Shown: one piece after another, positions 9,175 to 18,185 of the stretch
How the letters are laid out: the number at the start of each line of letters is the position of its first letter
How positions within the stretch are numbered: position 1 is the stretch's first letter
Position numbers and translations under genes: made by a program
The notes under the pieces: model-generated
The model's database searches: none
What the model was told of the DNA's origin: nothing
The model's input: the letters and a program-made list of their open reading frames with translations, nothing else
From: Streptococcus didelphis DSM 15616
GTDB lineage: Bacteria; Bacillota; Bacilli; Lactobacillales; Streptococcaceae
DNA: 64,000 nt
NCBI RefSeq assembly: GCF_000380005.1
Contig: NZ_KB904188.1
Span: 248,001 to 312,000, forward strand
Direction: 5' to 3'

Positions 9175-10148
9175 AAAAACCCAAAGTAACAGTAATAGGT
9201 GGTGGAACAGGGATTCCAGTAATCTTAAAAAGCCTAAGAAGAGAAAACCTTGACATTACAGCTGTGGTTACAGTGGCTGATGATGGAGGCTCTTCAGGAA
9301 AGATTCGTAATGCCATGCAGTTAACCCCACCAGGAGACTTGCGAAATGTCCTCTTGGCCATGAGTGACATGCCAAAGTTTTACGAGAATGTCTTTCAATA
9401 CCGATTTAATGAAGCTGATGGTGCCTTGGCAGGCCATCCCTTAGGTAATTTAATTATTGCAGGTATTTCTGAAATGCAAGGGTCGACCTACAACGCCATT
9501 CAAATTCTAACAAAATTTTTCCACATCACAGGCCGCATTTTCCCATCAAGCGAGCAGGCCCTAACCCTTCATGCCGTCTTTAAAGACGGTCATGAGGTTA
9601 CAGGTGAAAGTAATATTGCCAGCTATTCAGGCATGATTGACCACGTTTATGTCACCAACACCTATAATGACGAAAAGCCCAAGGCTAGCCGCCTAGTGGT
9701 GGAGTCCATCCTAAATAGTGACATGATTGTCCTAGGCCCGGGGTCTTTGTTTACCTCTATTCTTCCTAATCTGGTTATTCCGGAAATCAAACAGGCTCTA
9801 GCAGAGACAAAGGCTGAGATTGTTTATATCTGTAATATTATGACCCAGTATGGCGAGACAGAGCATTTTAGCGATGCTGATCATTTGTCGGTTTTAAACC
9901 AGCATTTAGGCCGAGATGTGATTGATACCATCCTCGTAAACATTGAACAAGTCCCAAAAGACTACATGGATTTTAATAAGTTTGATGAGTATCTGGTTCA
10001 AGTGGACCATGACTTTAATGGCCTACGACAGGCAGCCAGACGGATTATTTCCTCTAATTTTTTGCGTTTGGAAAATGGCGGAGCTTTTCACGATGGCAAC
10101 TTAGTGGTAGAAGAATTGATGAACTTAGTTAGGGATGTGCACTTATGA
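9171..10148 (+). CDS. yvcK: YvcK/CofD-like UDP-sugar-binding protein
   Basis: 325 residues. The nucleotide-sugar binding start [15 protein letters not shown] and the conserved block [11 protein letters not shown] are intact, as is the later [13 protein letters not shown]. YvcK/GlmR proteins bind UDP-GlcNAc and influence cell-wall precursor supply and central carbon flow in Gram-positive bacteria. It overlaps rapZ by four bases (ATGA) and whiA by four bases, so the three are translationally coupled. The name 'gluconeogenesis factor' is often used for the family. Confidence 0.95.
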   Translation: MKKPKVTVIGGGTGIPVILKSLRRENLDITAVVTVADDGGSSGKIRNAMQLTPPGDLRNVLLAMSDMPKFYENVFQYRFNEADGALAGHPLGNLIIAGISEMQGSTYNAIQILTKFFHITGRIFPSSEQALTLHAVFKDGHEVTGESNIASYSGMIDHVYVTNTYNDEKPKASRLVVESILNSDMIVLGPGSLFTSILPNLVIPEIKQALAETKAEIVYICNIMTQYGETEHFSDADHLSVLNQHLGRDVIDTILVNIEQVPKDYMDFNKFDEYLVQVDHDFNGLRQAARRIISSNFLRLENGGAFHDGNLVVEELMNLVRDVHL

Positions 10149-11056
10149 GTTTCACTACTAGGGTTAAAGAAGAACTGATAGACCTATCAACAAATGAAAA
10201 GAATGAACTATCAGCTATCATTAAATTATCTGGCAGTTTGAGTTTGGCCAAGCAAGGGCTTAACCTGTCTATTACCACAGAAAATGCTAAAATTGCTCGC
10301 TATATCTATTCCGTGATTGAAAAAAGCTATGCTATTATCCCGGAAATAAGATACCATCAAAAAACCAATCTCCGCAAAAACCGGGTTTATACGGTTTTTA
10401 TTGACCAAAGAGTAGATAGTATCTTGTCTGATTTGAAGCTGGCTGATGCTTTCTTTGGTCTTGAAACAGGTATTGAACCTAGCATCATGTCAGATGACGA
10501 CGCAGGAAGATCCTACCTCAAAGGGGCCTTTCTTGCTACGGGAACCCTCAGAGACCCAGAATCTGGCAAGTACCAGCTAGAAATCTACTCTGTCTATCTT
10601 GACCATGCCCAGGATTTGGCGCAACTGCTGCAAAAGTTTATGCTGGATGCCAAAACTATTGAACATAAAAATGGTGCCATCACTTATTTACAAAAGGCAG
10701 AAGATATTATGGATTTCCTTATCATTATTGGTGCTATGACCTCTAAAGAAGAATTTGAGGCTGTCAAATTGTTCAGAGAAGCCAGAAATGATATCAACCG
10801 GGCCAATAACGCAGAAACAGCCAATATCACCAAAACCATCAATGCCAGCATGAAGACCATTAATAATATTGTTAAAATCATGGAGACTATCGGTCTAGAT
10901 AGCCTGCCTCTTGAATTGCAACAAATTGCCCAAATCAGGATAAACCATCCCGATTTTTCCATTCAACAGATTGCAGACAGCTTAGATGTTAGCCTATCAA
11001 AAAGTGGTGTCAACCATCGACTAAGAAAAATAAATAAGATTGCAGATAGCCTTTAA
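10145..11056 (+). CDS. whiA: WhiA family DNA-binding protein
   Basis: 303 residues. The N-terminal part resembles a LAGLIDADG homing-endonuclease fold that has lost cleavage, with the block [16 protein letters not shown]. The C-terminus is a helix-turn-helix ([20 protein letters not shown] and following residues). WhiA controls division and sporulation in actinomycetes and supports division in Bacillus; its streptococcal role is less clear. It overlaps yvcK by 4 nt and ends the operon. The 94 nt to the next gene carry a -10-like TATAAA. Confidence 0.95.
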   Translation: MSFTTRVKEELIDLSTNEKNELSAIIKLSGSLSLAKQGLNLSITTENAKIARYIYSVIEKSYAIIPEIRYHQKTNLRKNRVYTVFIDQRVDSILSDLKLADAFFGLETGIEPSIMSDDDAGRSYLKGAFLATGTLRDPESGKYQLEIYSVYLDHAQDLAQLLQKFMLDAKTIEHKNGAITYLQKAEDIMDFLIIIGAMTSKEEFEAVKLFREARNDINRANNAETANITKTINASMKTINNIVKIMETIGLDSLPLELQQIAQIRINHPDFSIQQIADSLDVSLSKSGVNHRLRKINKIADSL

Positions 11057-11150
11057 GTTGATTTTCTACTCCAGCTTCTTTTGTGACCTAGCAAGTTGGA
11101 AAAAATGTTATAAAATTATCATTAAGTAAGCATTTAGAAGGAGCCTGATA

Positions 11151-12569
11151 ATGAGAAATACTAGCATACAAGACTCATGTACAACTATCCTTGTTGGTAA
11201 AAAAGCATCCTATGACGGTTCAACCCTGGTAGCTCGTACTGAGGATTCCCAAAATGGAGTCTTTACTCCCAAAAAGATGGCTGTCATAAAAGGTAAAGAC
11301 CAGCCCAAACACTATCAATCTGTCCTATCTTCTTTTAAGATTGACTTGCCTGATAAGGCCCTAACCTATACCTCTGTCCCAGATGCCCTAGCTAAAGATG
11401 GCATATGGGGTGAAGCTGGGGTCAATGAAAAAAATGTAGCCATGAGTGCTACCGAAACCATCACCAGCAATGCGCGTGTCCTAGGTGCTGATCCACTGGT
11501 AGCAAGTGGTATCGGGGAAGAAGACATGCTAACTCTAGTTCTTCCTTATATTCATTCTGCTAGAGAAGGGGTTTTGCGTTTAGGAGAATTGCTGAGCCAA
11601 TATGGCACTTACGAATCAAATGGGATAGCCTTTTCTGATGACAATGACATTTGGTGGTTAGAAACCATAGGTGGCCACCATTGGATAGCAAGACGTGTCC
11701 CAGATGATGCCTATGTGACCAATCCTAACCAACTGGGCATTGATCATTTTGAATTTAACAATCCTGAAGACTACCTTTGTTCAGAGGACTTAAAAGACTT
11801 TATTGCCAAGTACCATCTGGATCTGACCTATTCCAACCAACACTTCAATCCCCGCTATGCTTTTGGCAGCCAAAAAGATAAGGACCGTCACTACAATACC
11901 CCACGGGCATGGATTATGCAAAAATACCTAAACCCAGAAATTGAGCAAGATCCTAGAAGTTTTGAAATTCCTTGGTGCCAAAAACCCTATCGTAAAATTA
12001 CCATAGAAGACATTAAATATGTTCTAAGTAGCCATTATCAAGATACTATTTATGACCCTTATGGACCTGAAGGAGATAGAGTTAGCCAGAAAAGCTTTAG
12101 AACAATAGGTATTAATCGCACCAGCCAAACAGCTATCTTACAGATAAGACCCAACTTAGCTAAAGAAATCAGGGCTATTCAATGGATGGCCTATGGCTCC
12201 ATGCCCTTTAATACCATGGTTCCCCTCTTTACCCAAGTAAGTCAAATGCCAGACTATTTTACCAATACAAAAGAAGATGTTTCAACAGACAGTTTCTATT
12301 GGATGAATCGTCTTATTGCAGCCCTTGCAGATCCTCACTTTAAGCAGCATGAGGCAGATATTGACGCTTATAGTGAAAGAACAATGGCCAGAGGGCACCA
12401 AATGCTTCACCGGGCAGAAGAGCTTATGTCACAAGGAGAAAATCCTGATTTAAGCCTTATGAATCAAGAAATGAGTGACTATATTGCTTACCAAACACAA
12501 GTATTACTAAATAAGATTTTATTTGATGCCAGCAATCTAATGACCAACCGCTTTGGCTCAAGTGATTAA
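11151..12569 (+). CDS. pepD: C69-family dipeptidase
   Basis: 472 residues, standard for lactic-acid-bacterial PepD. Cys10 in [13 protein letters not shown] is the N-terminal nucleophile, exposed in this Ntn-hydrolase family by removing the first nine residues. [19 protein letters not shown] is the family's second conserved block. It cleaves a broad range of dipeptides, probably in the cytoplasm since no signal peptide is present. AGAAGGAG precedes the ATG. The gene lies between whiA and adcA with its own terminator, the arrangement I know from group A streptococci. Confidence 0.93.
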   Translation: MRNTSIQDSCTTILVGKKASYDGSTLVARTEDSQNGVFTPKKMAVIKGKDQPKHYQSVLSSFKIDLPDKALTYTSVPDALAKDGIWGEAGVNEKNVAMSATETITSNARVLGADPLVASGIGEEDMLTLVLPYIHSAREGVLRLGELLSQYGTYESNGIAFSDDNDIWWLETIGGHHWIARRVPDDAYVTNPNQLGIDHFEFNNPEDYLCSEDLKDFIAKYHLDLTYSNQHFNPRYAFGSQKDKDRHYNTPRAWIMQKYLNPEIEQDPRSFEIPWCQKPYRKITIEDIKYVLSSHYQDTIYDPYGPEGDRVSQKSFRTIGINRTSQTAILQIRPNLAKEIRAIQWMAYGSMPFNTMVPLFTQVSQMPDYFTNTKEDVSTDSFYWMNRLIAALADPHFKQHEADIDAYSERTMARGHQMLHRAEELMSQGENPDLSLMNQEMSDYIAYQTQVLLNKILFDASNLMTNRFGSSD

Positions 12570-12582
12570 AAAAGTGAAAAAG

Positions 12583-12614
12583 AAACAAGGTAGGGAAGCT
12601 TGCCTTGTTTTTTT
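12583..12614 (+). terminator. Terminator after pepD
   Basis: AAACAAGG (12583-12590) pairs with CCTTGTTT (12603-12610), followed by more T. Confidence 0.85.
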
Positions 12615-12661
12615 AGCTAAAAAGAGTAAAAACTTGCAAAAAAAAAGTAAGTTTAGTATAC

Positions 12662-12688
12662 TTAACTAGTTAAAAATTAACTAGTTAA
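12662..12688 (+). promoter_or_regulatory. Two AdcR zinc-repressor operators
   Basis: TTAACTAGTTAA occurs twice, at 12662-12673 and 12677-12688, both perfect palindromes matching the AdcR consensus TTAACYRGTTAA. Their centres are 15 bp apart and they end 15 nt before the adcA start, so bound AdcR would block transcription when zinc is plentiful. Confidence 0.93.
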
Positions 12689-12703
12689 TGAAAAGGAGAC
12701 GAC

Positions 12704-14257
12704 ATGAAGAAGAAAATTCTTTTAATGATAAGCATGATCGGAATGACTTCTGCTTGGCAGTTAAGTCAAGCTCAACCAGTCCAAGCAAAAGAAAATAAAG
12801 TCAAGATTATGACGACATTCTACCCAGTTTACGAATTTACCAAGGGTGTTGTTGGCAATGAAGCAGACGTTTCCATGCTGATGAAGGCAGGAACAGAGCC
12901 TCACGATTTTGAACCTTCTACTAAAGACGTTAAGAAAATTCAAGACTCAGACGCCCTAGTATACATGGATGATAATATGGAAACCTGGATTCCAGAAGTT
13001 AAAAAATCCATTAAGTCTGACAAACTTGACTACATTGAAGGAACTGGCAAGATGATTCTAGCAGCTGGTTCTGAAGAAGGTCATGACCATGATCATGGTG
13101 ACGCTGATAAAGACCATGACCATGATAAAAAACATGAAGGACACAGCCATGCCTATGATCCCCATGTTTGGCTATCACCTTACCGTAGTATCACAGTAGT
13201 GGAAAACATTAGAGATTCCCTCTCTAAAAAATATCCTAAAAAAGCCGATGTCTTTAAAACCAATGCTCAAAAATACATTGAAAAATTAAAGGAATTAGAC
13301 TCAGAATATGCCCAAAGCTTATCTCAAGCTAAACAAAAAAGCTTTGTAACACAACATGCTGCTTTTGGTTATATGGCACTAGATTATGGGTTAAACCAAA
13401 TCCCTATTAATGGTGTAACTCCAGACTCTGAACCTTCTGCTAAGAGAATTGCAGAGCTTTCAAAATATGTCAAGAAATATGATATTAAGTACATTTACTT
13501 TGAAGAAAATGCTTCTAACAAGGTAGCCAAAACCCTTGCTAAAGAAGCAAATGTTAAAGCAGTTGTTCTAAGTCCTTTAGAGAGCTTAACGGAAAAAGAA
13601 ATGAAAGACGGTGAAGACTACTTCACAGTCATGCGTGAAAACCTAAAATCTCTTAAATTAACAACTGACCAAGCTGGTAAAGAAGTTGAACCAGAAAAAG
13701 ACACTGCTAAAACAGTCTACAATGGCTACTTCAAAGATAAGGACATCAAAGACCGTAAGCTAACAGACTGGTCAGGCAAATGGCAATCAGTATACCCATA
13801 TTTACAAGATGGTACCCTCGATCAAGTCATGGACTACAAGGCTAAAAAATCAAAAGGTAAAATGACTGCCCAAGAATACAAGGATTACTATGCTAAAGGT
13901 TATAAGACAGATGTAGATGCCATTACTATTAATGGCAAGAAAAACACCATCACTTATAGCAGAGATGGCAAGAAAAAGACCTATACCTACACATATGCAG
14001 GTAAGGAAATCTTAAACTATGAAAAAGGTAACCGTGGTGTCAGATACTTGTTTGAAGCAAAAGAAAAAGACGCTGGTGAATTTAAATACATTCAATTCAG
14101 TGACCACGCTATTGCCCCTCAAAAAGCTGAGCATTTCCACCTTTACTGGGGCGGTGATAGCCAAGAAAAACTTCTAAAAGAGCTTGAACATTGGCCAACT
14201 TACTACCATTCTGATTTATCAGGACGTGAAATTGCCCAAGAAATCAATGCCCACTAA
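12704..14257 (+). CDS. adcA: Zinc-binding protein AdcA (ZnuA domain plus ZinT domain)
   Basis: 517 residues. A signal peptide (1 to about 28) is followed by a ZnuA-type cluster A-I solute-binding domain (about 34-320) with a His/Asp-rich loop (about 125-150) that collects zinc, then a ZinT domain (about 335-517) with FSDHAIAPQKAEHFHLYWG. There is no lipobox cysteine: the signal peptide ends SQAQPVQA. As I recall, group A AdcA also lacks it, while pneumococcal AdcA is a lipoprotein. It feeds zinc to the AdcBC ABC transporter, which is not in this window. Two AdcR boxes precede it and a terminator follows, so it is a single-gene unit. Confidence 0.96.
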   Translation: MKKKILLMISMIGMTSAWQLSQAQPVQAKENKVKIMTTFYPVYEFTKGVVGNEADVSMLMKAGTEPHDFEPSTKDVKKIQDSDALVYMDDNMETWIPEVKKSIKSDKLDYIEGTGKMILAAGSEEGHDHDHGDADKDHDHDKKHEGHSHAYDPHVWLSPYRSITVVENIRDSLSKKYPKKADVFKTNAQKYIEKLKELDSEYAQSLSQAKQKSFVTQHAAFGYMALDYGLNQIPINGVTPDSEPSAKRIAELSKYVKKYDIKYIYFEENASNKVAKTLAKEANVKAVVLSPLESLTEKEMKDGEDYFTVMRENLKSLKLTTDQAGKEVEPEKDTAKTVYNGYFKDKDIKDRKLTDWSGKWQSVYPYLQDGTLDQVMDYKAKKSKGKMTAQEYKDYYAKGYKTDVDAITINGKKNTITYSRDGKKKTYTYTYAGKEILNYEKGNRGVRYLFEAKEKDAGEFKYIQFSDHAIAPQKAEHFHLYWGGDSQEKLLKELEHWPTYYHSDLSGREIAQEINAH

Positions 14258-14278
14258 GCTAACCCCCTCCTAAATCAA

Positions 14279-14317
14279 AGACAGGCCAGCTCTTAAGCTA
14301 GCTTGTCTTTTTCTTTT
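14279..14317 (+). terminator. Terminator after adcA
   Basis: AGACAGGCCAGCT pairs with AGCTAGCTTGTCT (with G-T pairs), then a T-rich run. Confidence 0.75.
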
Positions 14318-14378
14318 ATATTAATTTTAATAAATAACTTATTTTTTAACCTAATTTTTAATTTAATTTTAAAAATGT

Positions 14379-14414
14379 GAATTGCATATATATATAGAAT
14401 TGCATATATATACT
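14379..14414 (+). promoter_or_regulatory. Rearranged TA-tract promoter of collagen-like gene 1
   Basis: GAATTGCATATATATATA (14379-14396) is followed by the near copy GAATTGCATATATATA (14397-14412) and CT. The -10 TATACT (14409-14414) is at the same distance from the start codon (57 nt) as in collagen-like gene 2. Here the nearest TTGCAT (14400-14405) is only 3 bp from it and the farther one (14382-14387) is 21 bp away, so neither spacing is optimal. A poorer TATATA (14405-14410) would be 17 bp from the far copy. Confidence 0.55.
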
Positions 14415-14471
14415 GATTACTGCGCTTATAAAACGATAAGTTTTTAGATTAAAGAGAAAGTAGACAGTAAT

Positions 14472-15566
14472 ATGACACAAAGAAAACAATTAGCAAAACG
14501 TTATGGACTTGCCCTAGCAACAGTGGCAGTCTTTGCCTCAGCCGGAATTGGAAGTACAATACAGGCGGAAGATAATCTAGATTTAAAAGATTCTGAGCTA
14601 ATGAAAAAACAGCTAGAAATTAAATTAAGTAAGTATCCAAATGCAACAGAAAAAATTCCTTATTATAGTGGCTTGCTTGGTATACAAAAATCAGACTTAA
14701 AACAATATCTTGTAGAACTTGAAAGTTATTTAAAAGACTATTTACAGTTAATAAATGAAGGTATTGGGACACCAGGGCCTCAAGGCCCGATAGGTCCCGC
14801 CGGGAAAGATGGAGAAGCCGGACCACAAGGATCACAAGGACCTGCTGGGCCTGTGGGTAAAGATGGCATTAATGGTGAAAAAGGCGAACCTGGTAAAGAT
14901 GGTATTAATGGTGAAAAGGGAGACAAAGGCGACCAAGGCGAACCTGGTGCTATGGGTCCTGTAGGTCCTGCTGGAAAAGATGGTAAAGACGGTCAGCCAG
15001 GTAAGGATGGTGCCCAAGGACCTAAGGGAGATAAGGGTGAGACCGGCGCTCCTGGTGCAAAAGGTGATAAGGGCGACAAAGGTGACCAAGGTATTCAAGG
15101 CCAAAAAGGTGACAAAGGCGACCAAGGTCAGTCCTTGCCACAAGAAGCTTCTAAAAAAGAACTGGATAAACCTCAAACAGAAGAGCCAAAAACTCCAGAA
15201 CTTCCAGAAGAGCCAAAAGTACCTGAACTACCACAAGTCCCAGACACTCCAAAAGCACCTGAACTTCCTTTAAAACCAGAAAGTCCTAAAGAAGAACCTA
15301 AGACATCTGAGTCAGCTTCTTCAAAAGCTCAAGCTCCACAAGCTTCTCAAAACCTTACAGACACTAAGGTAGAAGAAAAATATCAGACTATGACAAGCTC
15401 TTTTGCAAAACCACAAGAGCAGACACAAACTTCTGCAGCACAAGCTAAAGCAAACCAACTCCCAGCAACTGGCGATTCAAAAAATCCCTTCTTCACAGCT
15501 GCTGCAATGTTTGTAATAGCTGGAGCAGGAAGCTTAGGATTACTTCCAAACTTTAAAAGAAAATAA
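14472..15566 (+). CDS. Collagen-like LPXTG surface protein 1 (Scl family)
   Basis: 364 residues. Signal peptide 1 to about 32 with the block [20 protein letters not shown], a short variable domain (about 33-98), a collagen-like domain of 41 uninterrupted Gly-X-Y triplets (about 99-221, nt 14766 on), a Pro/Glu-rich wall-spanning linker with repeated PELP units, and the sorting signal LPATG with hydrophobic stretch and KRK tail. Streptococcal collagen-like proteins form triple helices and bind host matrix or cells. No CAAAA repeats follow the start codon, unlike scl2 of S. pyogenes. The ribosome binding site is weak (AGAGAAAG). It sits between adcA and the opposite-facing rpmE2 and shares signal peptide, part of the helix and the C-terminus with the second copy at 31 kb. 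Confidence 0.93.
   Translation: MTQRKQLAKRYGLALATVAVFASAGIGSTIQAEDNLDLKDSELMKKQLEIKLSKYPNATEKIPYYSGLLGIQKSDLKQYLVELESYLKDYLQLINEGIGTPGPQGPIGPAGKDGEAGPQGSQGPAGPVGKDGINGEKGEPGKDGINGEKGDKGDQGEPGAMGPVGPAGKDGKDGQPGKDGAQGPKGDKGETGAPGAKGDKGDKGDQGIQGQKGDKGDQGQSLPQEASKKELDKPQTEEPKTPELPEEPKVPELPQVPDTPKAPELPLKPESPKEEPKTSESASSKAQAPQASQNLTDTKVEEKYQTMTSSFAKPQEQTQTSAAQAKANQLPATGDSKNPFFTAAAMFVIAGAGSLGLLPNFKRK
14950..15019 (+). repeat. 70-bp block identical to one in collagen-like gene 2
   Basis: These 70 bases are the same as 31661-31730, base for base, within Gly-X-Y coding sequence ([19 protein letters not shown]). Similarity continues downstream with scattered synonymous changes. Confidence 0.9.
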
Positions 15567-15617
15567 GGTCCCTAAAACTTATTATTCCTATAAGATCATT
15601 AGCAAGAAGCTATGATA

Positions 15618-15657
15618 AGCCTAAACCCTTAGAAGATCCTTTCTAAGGGTTTAGGCT
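15618..15657. other. Perfect 17-bp inverted repeat between convergent genes
   Basis: Arms 15618-15634 and 15641-15657 pair without mismatch around a 6-base loop (GATCCT). Neither side has a T-run, so it is not a standard terminator. It lies between collagen-like gene 1 and rpmE2, which run toward each other, and could protect 3' ends or separate the transcripts. Confidence 0.7.
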
Positions 15658-15691
15658 ATGTGTGCGTTTAGCTCTTAAGGTAAAAAAGCAG

Positions 15692-15721
15692 TAAAAAACC
15701 ACTTCCAGAAGTAGAAGTGGT
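15692..15721 (-). terminator. Terminator of rpmE2
   Basis: On the minus strand ACCACTTC and GAAGTGGT pair (15698-15721), followed by six T. Confidence 0.8.
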
Positions 15722-15739
15722 AATCTAACAGAGTCTTGC

Positions 15740-16000
15740 TTATTTTGCAGCGTTTTCGTCTTTGAGACCGTATTTTTTGTTGAAACGATCGACACGTCCG
15801 TCTGCTTGAGTGAATTTTTGACGTCCAGTATAGAATGGGTGTGAATCTGAAGAGATTTCAACACGGATAAGTGGGTAAGTTTCCCCTTCAAACTCAACAG
15901 TTTCTTTACTTGATCTAGTAGAACCGCTGAGGAATTGGTAACCTGTAGTTGTATCTAAAAAGACAACTGGACGATAATCTGGATGGATGTTTTTTCTCAT
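15740..16000 (-). CDS. rpmE2: 50S ribosomal protein L31, type B
   Basis: 86 residues starting [12 protein letters not shown], which fixes the start at 16000; the frame runs a little further upstream without family similarity. There is no CXXC zinc pair, so it is the zinc-free (C-minus) form of L31. In several Firmicutes this form replaces the zinc protein under zinc shortage. The zinc gene adcA is close by, but I see no intact AdcR box in front of rpmE2. It is transcribed against collagen-like gene 1. Confidence 0.95.
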   Translation of the reverse strand: MRKNIHPDYRPVVFLDTTTGYQFLSGSTRSSKETVEFEGETYPLIRVEISSDSHPFYTGRQKFTQADGRVDRFNKKYGLKDENAAK

Positions 16001-16113
16001 CTTTACAATATTTCCTTTCTGCCATGGCACTTGTGCCCCATAGTTATTAACTAAACCAGTGTAACAAAATATAGAGCCTTTGACAAGTGTTTTCTACTAT
16101 ATTTTAGAAAAAA

Positions 16114-17046
16114 TTAGGACAAAAGGTCAATCATTTCTTGAAAAATCTGATCATTTTCCGCTAGACTATAAGAATTCGCCCCACTGGCCAGCGGATGCCC
16201 TCCCCCTTCATGCCTTTTGGCAATCTCATTAATGGGTTTATCTTTACTCCTCATGCGCACCCGATAGTGACCATCTGCTTGCTCAACAAAGATAGCCCAG
16301 CTTTGCACGACATCAATTTTCCCCGGAGTTGAGACAATAGCAGAGCTTTCTGCATCACTGACACCAAAGGACTTTAAAAGGTCCTGACCTAGCACAATCC
16401 GAGCAGCTCCGCTATTATCGATAGCTAAATGCTCAAAAACATAGGCCTGTAATTTAGCAATTTTAAAGGGAAATGAATCCATCTGGCGAGAAATAGCAGC
16501 AAAATCAAAGTCAAACTGACGTAATTGACTAACAATAGCAAAGGTCTTGCTAGTAGTAGCCGAGTAGAGAAAACGCCCCGTATCACCAACAATCCCAGTG
16601 TAGAGTAAGCTTGCTGCCTTATCAGTAAGTTTTAAGTGGCTGGAAAGAGCAAAATCAGCAATAATCTCACTGGCACTTGAGGCCTTTGTATCCACCAGAC
16701 AAATATCCCCATAAAGGTCATCATTAGGATGGTGATCAATCTTAATAAGGTATTGGCCCTTTAGATACCTGTCATCATCAATGCGAGGGCTGTTAGCAGT
16801 ATCTGTCACAATGACTAGGGCCTCTGCATAATCCTGATCGCTTACCTGGTCCATTTCGATCATCCAAGTTAGGCTAGGCTCATCTTGACCAGTGATGAGA
16901 ACCTTTTTTTCTGGGAAATTATGAGCAATAATTTCTTTTAAACCCGCCTGACTGCCAAGTGCATCGGGATCTGGATTTTTATGACGATGAATGATGATGG
17001 TTTGATAATGGTTTATCTTTTCTAATAGGGATTGGTAAATGGACAT
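16114..17046 (-). CDS. DHH-family phosphoesterase (NrnA-type oligoribonuclease / pAp phosphatase)
   Basis: 310 residues from the ATG at 17046; the frame is open farther up, but streptococcal homologues start MSIYQSLLEKI-like. Metal-binding motifs are NPDPDALGS (about 24-32), DTANSPRID and IDHHPND, and the DHHA1 domain ends with EGGGHPLASGA. Proteins of this type degrade short RNAs and 3'-phosphoadenosine 5'-phosphate; some relatives act on cyclic dinucleotides, so the exact substrate is not certain. It is cytoplasmic, encoded after a GST-like gene on the same strand with a gap of about 160 nt. Confidence 0.88.
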   Translation of the reverse strand: MSIYQSLLEKINHYQTIIIHRHKNPDPDALGSQAGLKEIIAHNFPEKKVLITGQDEPSLTWMIEMDQVSDQDYAEALVIVTDTANSPRIDDDRYLKGQYLIKIDHHPNDDLYGDICLVDTKASSASEIIADFALSSHLKLTDKAASLLYTGIVGDTGRFLYSATTSKTFAIVSQLRQFDFDFAAISRQMDSFPFKIAKLQAYVFEHLAIDNSGAARIVLGQDLLKSFGVSDAESSAIVSTPGKIDVVQSWAIFVEQADGHYRVRMRSKDKPINEIAKRHEGGGHPLASGANSYSLAENDQIFQEMIDLLS

Positions 17047-17206
17047 ATACTTGCTAAGTCTCCTTATATAATGGGTTGATAGTGTCTCTTGGTTTCTTAG
17101 TATTATACCATAAATCAAGCAAACTTACTTCTTGGATAAATCAGAAAACCACCCCAAAAAACAAGCCAAGTAAGCTCACTTTTTGAGGTAGTTGAGGTTT
17201 AAACAC

Positions 17207-17986
17207 TTAATCAATTGTTCCTAGTTCTATCTGGCTGGCTCTTTTAACAGCAGGTCTTTGACTAATCTTTTCTGCCCAAGCCTTGAGATGCTTGTAGGAA
17301 TTAACATCTAAGAATTGAGCAGCATTGTCATAGAGTTTATCCTCGACAAGCTGGCCATACCAAGACCAAATAGCCATGTCAGCAATAGTGTACTTTTCTC
17401 CAAGCATGTAGTCCTGCTTTGCTAAATACTTATCTAAAAGGTCAAGCTGGCGCTTTGCTTCCATAGTATAGCGATTAATAGGATATTCTAGCTTTTCTGG
17501 TGCATAATGGAAAAAGTGACCAAAACCACCAGCTAGAAAAGGGGCAGCTCCTGTCTGCCAAAATAGCCAGTTAAGGACCTCAGTACGTTTTTCAAGTTCA
17601 AAATCCATGAAAAGCTGAAATTTTTCTGCCAAATAGAGTAAGATATTAGCTGATTCAAAGACCCGAATGCCCTTACCCTTAGAAAGGTCCAAAAGAGCAG
17701 GTATTTTAGAATTGGGATTAATCTTAACAAAGTCACTGCCAAATTGCTGACCTTGGCTAATATCAATTTTGTAGGCATTGTAGGAAGCATCTGCTATGCC
17801 TAATTCCTTCAATTCTTCAAACATAATAAGAGGCTTAAGTCCATTAGGAGTAGCAAAGGTATACAGTTGAAAAGGAGCCTCACCTTGGGGGAGTTTTTGC
17901 TGGAAACGACTTCCAGCAGTATCTTGATTTAGGGAATTAGCATCAGCTGTATTTTTCCATACAGGAGGTAACTTATAATCTGACAT
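17207..17986 (-). CDS. Glutathione S-transferase-like protein (YghU/YfcG type)
   Basis: 259 residues from the ATG at 17986, which follows AGGTGAG at a good distance; a GTG nine bases further up is less likely. An N-terminal extension precedes a thioredoxin-like domain (about 38-125) with FATPNGLKP and NPNSKIPAL, then an all-helical C-terminal domain (about 130-250). In the E. coli homologues YghU and YfcG a Thr/Asn pair next to the disulfide site binds glutathione disulfide and the proteins act as disulfide reductases; ATPNG matches that place. The substrate in a streptococcus is not known. Confidence 0.85.
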   Translation of the reverse strand: MSDYKLPPVWKNTADANSLNQDTAGSRFQQKLPQGEAPFQLYTFATPNGLKPLIMFEELKELGIADASYNAYKIDISQGQQFGSDFVKINPNSKIPALLDLSKGKGIRVFESANILLYLAEKFQLFMDFELEKRTEVLNWLFWQTGAAPFLAGGFGHFFHYAPEKLEYPINRYTMEAKRQLDLLDKYLAKQDYMLGEKYTIADMAIWSWYGQLVEDKLYDNAAQFLDVNSYKHLKAWAEKISQRPAVKRASQIELGTID

Positions 17987-18185
17987 ATGACTCACCTAAC
18001 TTTCTACTTATTTATACTGCCATCATATCAAATTCAAAAGTAGAAAACAAAAATTTGAAATGGCTAAAAAGGAATAGCCAGGATGAAGAGCTGGCCATTT
18101 AGTAGAGATTAAGTCGGCTTTGCTAGTGATTTTCTAAAAAAAGTGTGTTAAAATAAATAGAATTTAGTTGTTTTTGGAGGAGAAT

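Noticed and set aside
14472..14520. CAAAA-type coding repeats for translational phase variation, as in S. pyogenes scl2
   Set aside because: The sequence after the start codon has only ACACAAAGAAAA, not a tandem pentamer run, in both genes.
15990..16070. AdcR operator in front of rpmE2
   Set aside because: Only a half-site-like TTAACTAAACC is found; the palindrome is broken at four or more positions.
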